Assembly: GCF_028292945.1 (NCBI RefSeq)
Contig: NZ_JAQGLJ010000063.1
Span: forward strand, 1 to 53,998
Origin: Sphingomonas bacterium
GTDB taxonomy: Bacteria; Pseudomonadota; Alphaproteobacteria; Sphingomonadales; Sphingomonadaceae
Direction of reading: 5' to 3'
Length of the DNA stretch: 53,998 nt
The notes below the pieces were generated by a model that was not told where the DNA came from, did no database searches, and saw only the letters and a program-made list of their open reading frames with translations. The position numbers and the translations under genes are program-made. How positions within the stretch are numbered: position 1 is the stretch's first letter; each line of letters starts with the position of its first letter. This document shows, piece by piece, positions 28,287-34,932 of the stretch.

Positions 28287-29296
28287 TGCGCTTCGGATAT
28301 TGGATGCCCGTCTTCGGTGGCTGGCTGCGCAACGTTCCCGACGAGGGCATGGAGGCGACGTGGGACTATGCCAAGCGGATCGCGCAGGCGTCCGAACGCT
28401 GGGGCTATGACCTCAGCCTGATCGCCGAGCTCAACCTCAACGACATCAAGGGTGTCGAGCAGCCGGCGCTCGACGCGTGGAGCACCGCGGCCGCGCTCGC
28501 TGCCGTGACCGAGACACTGGAGCTGATGGTCGCGGTTCGCCCCAACTTCCACCACCCGGCGCTGTTCGCCAAGGCGGCGGCGAACATCGACCGCATCGCC
28601 GGCGGCCGACTGGCGCTCAACGTCGTCAGCTCCTGGTGGGCGGACGAGGCGAAGCAATACGGCCTGCAGTTCGATCAGCACGACGACCGCTACGCACGCA
28701 CGTCCGAATGGCTGGACGTGGTCGATGGGCTGTGGACGCAGGAGCGGTTCAGCTTCGACGGGCGGTTTTACCAGACGCAGGACGCGATCTGTTCGCCCAA
28801 ACCCGCCAAGCGCCCGACCGTCTATGCCGGCGGCGAGAGCGACAAGGCCAAGGCGATGATCGTCGCGCAGTGCGACGCCTATGTCATGCACGGCGATCCC
28901 GCCGAGGCGATCGCGCCCAAGATCGCGGACATGGCGGCGCAGCGCGAGGCGGCGGGCGGGCCGCCGATGCAGTACGGCATGGCCGCCTATGCGATCGTCC
29001 GCGACTCCGAGGCCGAGGCGAAGCGCGAGCTGGAACGGATCACCACGGTCGACGTGCTCCCCGCCGGCTACGCCAACTTCGATCAGTGGCTGTCGGGCAC
29101 GCAGCTGGAACGCGAGCTGAAGGTGCAGGAGTACAGCGTCTCGAACCGCGGCCTGCGCCCCAACCTGGTCGGCACGCCCGAGCAGCTGAAGGAACGTATT
29201 GCGGAATACGAGGCAGCGGGTCTGGACCTGCTCCTGCTGCAGATGAGTCCGCAGCTGGAGGAAATGGAGCGGTTCTCCGCGCAGGTCATGCACTAG
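28286..29296 (+). CDS. LLM-class flavin-dependent monooxygenase (SsuD/SfnG-like)
   Basis: A 336-residue luciferase-like TIM-barrel monooxygenase. Seen: the opening FGYWMPVFGGWLR, the LMVAVRPNFHHPALFAKAA segment, and the phosphate/FMN-binding GRLALNVVSSWWADEA that is very characteristic of the alkanesulfonate/dimethylsulfone monooxygenase branch. PTVYAGGESDKAK and a C-terminal GTPEQLKERI helix follow. These enzymes use reduced FMN from a separate reductase and oxygen to oxidise organosulfur or related compounds. No reductase gene is adjacent. The 1-base TGATG overlap with the ATP-grasp gene suggests a common pathway; the substrate is not predictable. Confidence 0.92.
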   Translation: MRFGYWMPVFGGWLRNVPDEGMEATWDYAKRIAQASERWGYDLSLIAELNLNDIKGVEQPALDAWSTAAALAAVTETLELMVAVRPNFHHPALFAKAAANIDRIAGGRLALNVVSSWWADEAKQYGLQFDQHDDRYARTSEWLDVVDGLWTQERFSFDGRFYQTQDAICSPKPAKRPTVYAGGESDKAKAMIVAQCDAYVMHGDPAEAIAPKIADMAAQREAAGGPPMQYGMAAYAIVRDSEAEAKRELERITTVDVLPAGYANFDQWLSGTQLERELKVQEYSVSNRGLRPNLVGTPEQLKERIAEYEAAGLDLLLLQMSPQLEEMERFSAQVMH

Positions 29297-29517
29297 GTCT
29301 GGCGTAGGGCATCGTCTTCCGCGCCCCCTTCCTCCCCGGCTGAAACCAGGGCCCCGTCGGCCGCGCCGGCGACCGGGCACCACGCGCTGGTCCCCGGCTC
29401 TTAGCTGGGTCGCGGCCTCCGCCGGGAACCGACGATTGCCGGCACTTGTACACTTCGCTTCTTGCGCGGCGGTGACCTACCGGCGCATAACACCTTCGAA
29501 CACGCAGGAGCAGCGCG

Positions 29518-30516
29518 ATGGGCATCTTCGATTTCCTGTCCAAGCAGATGGTCGACGTCATCGACTGGACGGAGCAGCCGGGTGATCTGGCGCTGCGCTA
29601 TCCAATGGCCGACCGGGAGATCCAGAACGGCGCGCAGCTGACGGTGCGCGACGGGCAGCTGGCGTTGTTCTACGACGAGGGGCGCGTTGCGGACTCGTTT
29701 CGTCCGGGCATGCACACGCTCGACACCGCCAACCTGCCGATGCTGACGTCGCTGCGCAGTTGGCAGACGGGCTTCAAGTCGCCGTACAAGGCCGACGTCT
29801 ATTACTTCACGACGAAGGAGCAGACGGGGTTGAAATGGGGCACTCCCCAGCCGATCACCGTCCGCGACAAGGAGTTCGGGCCGCTGCGCATCCGCGCGTT
29901 CGGCACCTATTCGTTCCGCGTTGATGACGTCGCGGTGTTCGCCGCCAAGCTGATGGGCACGCTGGAGCGGCTGACGGTCCATGACGTCGAACCACAGCTG
30001 AAATCGGTGATCAACACCGCCATTGCGTCCTCGCTGGGTAAGGGCGAGGTCGCATTCCTCGACATTGCGGGCGATCAGCAGGCGATGGGCGAACGACTGC
30101 TCGCGAGCGTCGCCCCCGCGTTCGAGCAATGGGGGCTGAAGTGCACGACCTTCTATGTCGAAAGCGTGTCGCTGCCGGAGAACGTGCAGGAATATCTCGA
30201 CAAGGCCAGCTCGATGCGCGTCGTCGGCGACCTGAACCAGTACACCCGCTTCCAGACCGCCGATTCGATCGACGAGGCGGCTGCGGCGAGCGGCGGCATG
30301 GCTGGCATGGGCGCCGGCATGGCGATCGGTCAAACCATGGGGGCGCAGATGGCAGGCGCGGCCGCTGCGCCCCAGGCGGCGCTGACCGCCGCCCCGGTCT
30401 CCAGTGAGGATGCGTTCGCGCAGATCGAGAAGCTGCACAAGCTGTTGACGATGGGTGCGATCACGCAAGGAGAGTTCGACATCAAAAAGGCGGCGTGGCT
30501 GGACAAGATGGGCTGA
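29518..30516 (+). CDS. SPFH-domain protein with C-terminal SHOCT domain (YdjI-like)
   Basis: A 332-residue protein of the 'virion core protein-like' SPFH family. The SPFH/band-7 region covers about 20-240 (e.g. GLKWGTPQPITVRDKEFGPL, IRAFGTYSFRV). A Gly/Ala/Met-rich linker follows (about 255-290). A SHOCT domain closes the protein (about 295-332, IEKLHKLLTMGAITQGEFD). No membrane span is seen, so it probably associates with the membrane peripherally as an oligomer. The ribosome site AGGAG at 29506-29510 is 7 bases before the ATG. It is the first gene of the polyamine-linked cluster and is coupled to the next gene by TGATG. The family is generally tied to membrane stress and scaffolding; its biochemical job here is unknown. 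Confidence 0.9.
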   Translation: MGIFDFLSKQMVDVIDWTEQPGDLALRYPMADREIQNGAQLTVRDGQLALFYDEGRVADSFRPGMHTLDTANLPMLTSLRSWQTGFKSPYKADVYYFTTKEQTGLKWGTPQPITVRDKEFGPLRIRAFGTYSFRVDDVAVFAAKLMGTLERLTVHDVEPQLKSVINTAIASSLGKGEVAFLDIAGDQQAMGERLLASVAPAFEQWGLKCTTFYVESVSLPENVQEYLDKASSMRVVGDLNQYTRFQTADSIDEAAAASGGMAGMGAGMAIGQTMGAQMAGAAAAPQAALTAAPVSSEDAFAQIEKLHKLLTMGAITQGEFDIKKAAWLDKMG

Positions 30517-31187
30517 TGCTCGACACCAACTGTCCTAATTGCGGCGCGGCGCTGAGCTTTCGCTCTGCCAATCTGGCGGTGAAGGTCTGCGACTCGTGCC
30601 GTTCGGTCGTGGTGCGCGACGGGGCGACGCTGGCGTTGGCCGGCAAGGTCGCCGAAGTGCCGGAGGACGTCAGTCCCCTTCAGCTCGGCGTGCGCGGGCG
30701 CGACGGGGAGCAGGGGTTCGAAATCGTCGGCCGCGTCCGCTGGCGCTGGGCGGACGGCGCGTGGAACGAGTGGTGCGTGATGTTCGGCGACGGCAGCTAT
30801 GGGTGGCTGAGTGAGGCGTCCGGGCGTTTCATGCTGTTGCGCGAGGTCGAGGCTTCGGTGTTCGACGGCCAGGCGGTGGCGCGGCTCGCGGGCGGCATGC
30901 TGGTCGAGCCGGGCATGACCGCGACGATCGCCGGGCTCGATTACGTGGTCAACGACGTCCAGCCGGTCGACTGCGTTGGTTCGGAGGGCGAGATCCCCTT
31001 CCCCACGCCGATCGGCACGGTGGCGATCTCCATCGACCTGATGCGCCCCGATGGCCGCGCCGCGTCGCTGCAGAACGACGGCGGCGTCGTGTCGGCGTAT
31101 GCGGGACGATATGTGACACTGGCGGAGATCGCGGCGACCGGTCTGCGCGATTTCGACGGCTGGCCCAAGCCGAAGTTCGCGGCTTGA
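30516..31187 (+). CDS. Zinc-ribbon DUF4178-like protein (first copy)
   Basis: A 223-residue cytoplasmic protein that starts with a zinc ribbon, CPNCGAALSF...VCDSC (two CxxC pairs within residues 5-28). It continues with a beta-rich region of the DUF4178 kind, including GFEIVGRVRWRWADGAWNEW and SYGWLSEASGRFML. It lacks membrane spans. The frame is open 7 codons earlier, but the ATG at 30516 shares its A with the TGA of the SPFH gene. The function is unknown. DUF4178 proteins occur beside SPFH, DUF350 and spermidine-synthase-like genes in other bacteria as far as I recall, which matches this neighbourhood. Confidence 0.83.
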   Translation: MLDTNCPNCGAALSFRSANLAVKVCDSCRSVVVRDGATLALAGKVAEVPEDVSPLQLGVRGRDGEQGFEIVGRVRWRWADGAWNEWCVMFGDGSYGWLSEASGRFMLLREVEASVFDGQAVARLAGGMLVEPGMTATIAGLDYVVNDVQPVDCVGSEGEIPFPTPIGTVAISIDLMRPDGRAASLQNDGGVVSAYAGRYVTLAEIAATGLRDFDGWPKPKFAA

Positions 31188-31220
31188 GAAGGATGCACAC
31201 CAGGGCCGGCGGAGGTGGCC

Positions 31221-32573
31221 GTGGCTGACACCCTCACGAAAGAGCGCCCCTCCTCCACCGTGCAGGCGCTGAACTGCCCGAATTGCGGCGGCACCATCGC
31301 GTTGCGCGCGGCGGGCAACACGGTCAGCATCGTCTGCGAGCATTGCGGCTCGACGCTCGACGCGACCCGTCCCGATCTTCAGCTCATCGCGCAGGCCGAT
31401 GTCGCGATGCGGCGGCCGGAGATCGCGCTGGGCACGCGCGGCACGCTGGCGGGTGTGGCGTGGGAGGTCGTGGGGTATCAGGAACGCACCGACGGGGAGG
31501 TCGCGTGGGGCGAGTACCTGCTGTTCAACCCTTACGAGGGCTACGCCTTCCTGACCGATGATGGCCGTCGCTTCAGCCTTGGCCGGCTGCTCGCCGCCAT
31601 GCCCGATCATTCCGGTGCCGGGCTGACGCTGGATGGACGCGAGTTCAAGCATTTCGGCACGACCTATCCCGTGCGCGTCGTCTTCGTCGTCGGCGAGTTC
31701 TACTGGCGCGTCGCGGTCGGCGAGACCGTCAACGAGACCGACTTCGTCCGCTCCGGCACCATGCTCGCGTGCGAGGAAAGCGGGCGCGAACGCACCTGGA
31801 CCGCGCTGGAGATGCAGGACTGGGGCGTCGCCGAGCGCGCCTTTGGGCTCGAACCGCGCGTGAAAAGCTATCGCGGCACGCCCGCTCCGCACGAGCCCTC
31901 GCCCTATCGCAAGGCCATGCGCGACGCGCTGCTGATCGGCGCGCTGGCGCTCGCCGCCTGCCTCGTCATCGCGATCGGCACCGGCGGCTCGTCGCGGATC
32001 CTGCAGCGCCAGTTGTTGATCCCCCAGGACGGCCCGCCGCAGACCGCGGTGCTTGGCCCGATCGAGATACCGTCGGCGCGAGAACGGGTGCGCGTACGAG
32101 GCGCCTCCTTCGCGCTCGACAATCAGTGGCTTGATCTGGATTATTCGCTCGTCAACCGCCGGACGCAGCAGGCTTATGCAGCCACTGCGGTTGCCGAAAC
32201 GTATCGCGGCCGCGACTCGGACGGGGCGTGGAGCGAGGGCGACCCATCGCCCGACACCGGCTTCGCCGCCATTCCGCGCGGCACCTATGACCTGGTCGTC
32301 GAGGCCAAGGCCAACAAGTGGATCGACCCCGCGGCGCCCGCACCCGTCACCGGCATCTTCGGTACGGCGGAGCCGGTCGCCCCGCTAGGCGACCGGGTGC
32401 CCGTCACCGTTACCGTGGATCGCGGCGGCGGCTTCGCGGGACCGTTCTTCCTGGCGCTGCTGGCGTTGCTGATCTGGCCGCTGATCGCGTGGGGACGTCA
32501 CGCGAGCTTCGAACACCGCCGCATGGCGCCGGTGATGCACGCCGGCAGCGACGATGAGGATGACGACGAATGA
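31221..32573 (+). CDS. Zinc-ribbon DUF4178-like membrane protein (second copy)
   Basis: A 450-residue relative of the preceding protein. The zinc ribbon CPNCGGTIAL...CEHCGS is near residues 18-45. A DUF4178-like beta region (about 60-210) has GVAWEVVGYQERTDGEVAW and GYAFLTDDGRRFSL. A membrane span follows near 238-258 (LLIGALALAACLVIAI), then an outside domain (about 260-400) and a second span near 413-430 (FFLALLALLIWPLIAW). The tail is acidic, ending in DDEDDDE. Two GTG starts are possible, at 31215 and 31221; the second is 5 bases after GGAGG and is preferred. It therefore puts a zinc ribbon on the inside and a beta domain outside. Function unknown. Confidence 0.83.
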   Translation: MADTLTKERPSSTVQALNCPNCGGTIALRAAGNTVSIVCEHCGSTLDATRPDLQLIAQADVAMRRPEIALGTRGTLAGVAWEVVGYQERTDGEVAWGEYLLFNPYEGYAFLTDDGRRFSLGRLLAAMPDHSGAGLTLDGREFKHFGTTYPVRVVFVVGEFYWRVAVGETVNETDFVRSGTMLACEESGRERTWTALEMQDWGVAERAFGLEPRVKSYRGTPAPHEPSPYRKAMRDALLIGALALAACLVIAIGTGGSSRILQRQLLIPQDGPPQTAVLGPIEIPSARERVRVRGASFALDNQWLDLDYSLVNRRTQQAYAATAVAETYRGRDSDGAWSEGDPSPDTGFAAIPRGTYDLVVEAKANKWIDPAAPAPVTGIFGTAEPVAPLGDRVPVTVTVDRGGGFAGPFFLALLALLIWPLIAWGRHASFEHRRMAPVMHAGSDDEDDDE

Positions 32574-32740
32574 GCCGTTCGGGACTGATCTTCGCACTGT
32601 TCTGCCTGGGCGTTGTCGCGCTCTACTTCCTCGCCGCGCGCAGCGGCTACTCGCCCTTCGCGCGCGCGGGCAGTGGCGTCGGCGGCGGCGGGGGCTTCTT
32701 CTACGCCGGCGGGGGTCGCGCCGGTCCGCAGCACAAATAG
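32570..32740 (+). CDS. Small single-span membrane protein with glycine-rich tail
   Basis: A 56-residue protein too short for routine calling. It starts at the ATG at 32570, overlapping the previous stop (ATGA), and ends with TAG at 32740. Residues 5-22 (GLIFALFCLGVVALYFLA) form one membrane span. The remainder is Gly/Phe/Tyr-rich with GVGGGGGFFYAGGGR. Position, coupling and a clean reading frame between two cluster genes make it very probably real. I do not recognise a family. Confidence 0.75.
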   Translation: MSRSGLIFALFCLGVVALYFLAARSGYSPFARAGSGVGGGGGFFYAGGGRAGPQHK

Positions 32741-32750
32741 GGGATTTGAG

Positions 32751-33005
32751 ATGCTTTACACGCTTGCCGCGGCCACCACCGGGGTCACCACCACCGGGCT
32801 GCTGTCCGCCAACGTCCTGCTGGCGACGGTCGTCTATGCCGGCGTCGGCATCGCCATCCTGGCCGTCGGCTTTTGGGTGTGGGACAAGATCGCGCCCGCC
32901 GACCTGTGGGGCGAAATCTGCCGCGGCAACCAGGCGATCGCGATCCTCGCCGCGGGCATGGCGATCGCCATCGCATTGATCATCTCGGCCGCGATACAGG
33001 GGTAG
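32751..33005 (+). CDS. DUF350-like two-span membrane protein
   Basis: An 84-residue protein with two hydrophobic helices, about 18-42 (LLSANVLLATVVYAGVGIAI) and 62-82 (AIAILAAGMAIAIALIIS), joined by a short loop containing WDKIAPADLWGEICRGN. The length and layout fit one DUF350 (YjfL-type) repeat. It starts at the ATG at 32751, 10 bases after the previous stop; the frame extends upstream but there overlaps the small glycine-rich gene. DUF350 proteins are unassigned membrane proteins often found with spermidine-synthase-like and SPFH genes. Confidence 0.82.
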   Translation: MLYTLAAATTGVTTTGLLSANVLLATVVYAGVGIAILAVGFWVWDKIAPADLWGEICRGNQAIAILAAGMAIAIALIISAAIQG

Positions 33006-33031
33006 CATGACCCAACGATCGCTATGTGCGG

Positions 33032-33196
33032 CCCTCTCCCGCTCTCGGGGGAGAGGAATGAGACTTAGTGACTGCGCCAGCAGGCACTTAGTCGCAGCGG
33101 TGAGAGTCTTCTTCTGGGTCGGCGAAGAAGAAGACAGGCCCTCACCTCCCACCGCGTCGCGTTGGGCCCCTCCTCTCCCGCGCGGGCGGGAGAGGG
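33032..33196. repeat. Composite palindromic (REP/BIME-like) element
   Basis: The gap between the DUF350 gene and the aminopropyltransferase gene is built of inverted repeats. Outer palindromes CCTCTCCC/GGGAGAGG lie at 33033-33040/33049-33056 and at 33172-33179/33188-33195. Between them is a nested hairpin: GGTGAG (33099-33104) pairs with CTCACC (33141-33146), and inside it GTCTTCTTCT (33106-33115) pairs with AGAAGAAGAC (33126-33135). The same outer motif recurs at 34756-34926 and 40557-40699. Confidence 0.85.
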
Positions 33197-33209
33197 CTGC
33201 CTGCTGCAC

Positions 33210-34736
33210 GTGACGACGCCCACAGGCCCCGCTATCGAAACCCGCACCGGCTGGGCGCTCCTGCTCTCGGCCTTCGTCGTCGCCACCTGCGGGCTGGTGT
33301 ACGAACTGCTCGCGGGCACGCTCGCCTCCTATCTGCTCGGCGACAGCGTCACGCAGTTCTCGACCGTGATCGGCACCTACCTGTTCGCGATGGGGATCGG
33401 TTCGTGGTGCTCGCGTTACGTCCGACGCGACGAACTGCGCGTGTTCGTCCGCGTCGAGGTGCTGATCGCCGCGATCGGCGGCGCGTCGGCGGCGGTGCTG
33501 TTCCTGCTGTTCGACCGCGTCGATGATTTCCGGCTGCCACTCTACGGCCTGGTGCTCGTCATCGGCGCGCTGGTCGGCCTCGAAATCCCCCTGCTGATGC
33601 GCATTCTCGAAGGTCGGCTGGAGTTCGGCGACCTCGTCGCAAAGGTGCTGACCTTTGATTATATCGGCGCGCTGGCGGCGTCGCTGCTCTTCCCGCTGCT
33701 GCTCGTGCCGCATCTGGGGCTGATCCGCACCGGCTTCCTGTTCGGCTTCTTCAACGTCGCGGTTGCGATTGCGCTGATCCTGATGCTGCCCGACAAGCGC
33801 TTGCGCGGCGAGCTGTGGGCCGCGATCCTGGTCAGTGCCGCGCTGATCGCCGGCTTCTTCGGTGCAGAGCGCGTCGAGCGCGCGGCCGAGGTGGCGGCCT
33901 ATGGCGACACCATCCTCTATGCGAAATCCACCCCGTACCAGCGCATCGTCCTGACCAAACGCGCCGACGATCTTCGCCTGTACCTCAACGGCAACCTGCA
34001 ATTCTCCAGCCGCGACGAGTATCGCTACCACGAGGCGCTGGTGCACCCCGCGCTCAGCCGGGTCGCAAATCCTCGCGACGTTCTCGTGCTCGGCGGCGGT
34101 GACGGATTGGCGGTGCGCGAAGTGCTGCGCCACCAGCAGGTCAGTTCGGTGACGCTGGTCGATCTCGACCCGGCGATGACCCAGCTGTTCACCGCGTCCG
34201 GCATGTTGAGCAGCCTCAACGGCGAAGCGCTGTCCTCGCCCAAGGTCAGGGTCGTCAACGCCGACGCCTTTCGTTGGATGCGCGGCAACCGGCGGAAATT
34301 CGACGCGATACTGGTCGATTTTCCCGATCCGAGCAGCTTTTCGATCGGCAAGCTCTACACCGTCACCTTCTACCGCGAACTCGCGCGCGCGCTGGCGCCG
34401 GGTGGGGTGGCGAGCATTCAGAGCACCTCGCCGCTTGCCGCCCCCAACGCCTACTGGACCGTCTCGTCCACACTCGAAGCCGCTGGTCTGCGCGCACAGG
34501 GCTATCATGCGCTTGTGCCGAGCTTCGGCGAATGGGGTTTCGTGCTCGCCTCGCTGGGCCCCTTGCCGGCCGCTCGGGCGCTCCCGGCTGGGCTGCGCTT
34601 CATGACCCCTGAAAGCGACCGTCTCGCCTTCTACTTCCCACCCGACATGGCGCGGCGCGCCACCCCGGTGAATCGCCTGGACAATCAGGTCCTCGTCCGA
34701 ACCTTCGAGGCCGAATGGGCAAAGGTCGAAGGGTGA
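33210..34736 (+). CDS. Membrane-embedded spermidine synthase-like aminopropyltransferase
   Basis: A 508-residue protein in two halves. Residues 10-215 contain about seven membrane spans (ALLLSAFVVATCGLVYELLAG, FSTVIGTYLFAMGIGSW and others). Residues 220-500 form a polyamine aminopropyltransferase domain with YQRIVLTK, the AdoMet-site GGGDGLAVREVL, the acidic VDLDPAMTQL and the catalytic-loop equivalent ILVDFPDPSS. Soluble spermidine synthase uses decarboxylated AdoMet to add an aminopropyl group to putrescine; this membrane form may use another amine or a lipid- or wall-linked acceptor. The GTG at 33210 is used because everything before it is palindromic repeat. The AdoMet decarboxylase that would make its co-substrate is encoded two genes on. 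Confidence 0.88.
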   Translation: MTTPTGPAIETRTGWALLLSAFVVATCGLVYELLAGTLASYLLGDSVTQFSTVIGTYLFAMGIGSWCSRYVRRDELRVFVRVEVLIAAIGGASAAVLFLLFDRVDDFRLPLYGLVLVIGALVGLEIPLLMRILEGRLEFGDLVAKVLTFDYIGALAASLLFPLLLVPHLGLIRTGFLFGFFNVAVAIALILMLPDKRLRGELWAAILVSAALIAGFFGAERVERAAEVAAYGDTILYAKSTPYQRIVLTKRADDLRLYLNGNLQFSSRDEYRYHEALVHPALSRVANPRDVLVLGGGDGLAVREVLRHQQVSSVTLVDLDPAMTQLFTASGMLSSLNGEALSSPKVRVVNADAFRWMRGNRRKFDAILVDFPDPSSFSIGKLYTVTFYRELARALAPGGVASIQSTSPLAAPNAYWTVSSTLEAAGLRAQGYHALVPSFGEWGFVLASLGPLPAARALPAGLRFMTPESDRLAFYFPPDMARRATPVNRLDNQVLVRTFEAEWAKVEG

Positions 34737-34755
34737 GGCAGTCGCAGCTTCCAGC

Positions 34756-34830
34756 CCTCTCCCGCAAGCGGGAGCGGGACAGCCGCCGCAGGCGGGAGCG
34801 GGACAGCCGCCGCAGGCGGCAGGGTGAGGG
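34756..34830. repeat. REP-type palindrome with a 24-bp tandem duplication
   Basis: A CTCTCCCGC/GCGGGAGCG hairpin begins at 34758. Its right part is included in a 24-base unit, GCGGGAGCGGGACAGCCGCC plus GCAG, present twice without a mismatch at 34768-34791 and 34792-34815. A partial third copy (GCGGCAGGGTGAGGG) follows. It lies between the aminopropyltransferase and oxidoreductase genes. Confidence 0.85.
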
Positions 34831-34902
34831 CACGACGCGAATGGAGAGCCTCGTCGCTTGCAACCCGCTTCAGGCCCTCACCGTGGCAGCTTCGCAGCCT
34901 GT

Positions 34903-34926
34903 CCCTCTCCCGAGAGCGGGAGAGGG
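34903..34926. repeat. Perfect REP palindrome whose right arm is the ribosome site of the next gene
   Basis: CCCTCTCCC (34903-34911) and GGGAGAGGG (34918-34926) are perfect inverted arms with a 6-base loop. The right arm holds GGGAGAGGG immediately before TTG (34927) and 6 bases before GTG (34933), so it doubles as the Shine-Dalgarno sequence of the oxidoreductase gene. Confidence 0.85.
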
Positions 34927-34932
34927 TTGATC

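Noticed and set aside
29297..29517. An RNA gene or small gene in the 221-base gap before the SPFH gene
   Set aside because: Only degenerate CCCCGGC/CTGGTCC pieces reminiscent of worn repeats are visible; no conserved RNA fold or coding frame with a ribosome site was found.
32385..34508. A 707-codon minus-strand frame across the polyamine cluster
   Set aside because: It lies opposite genes with clear domains, and crosses two of their boundaries and the REP repeats; composition is typical of an antisense frame.
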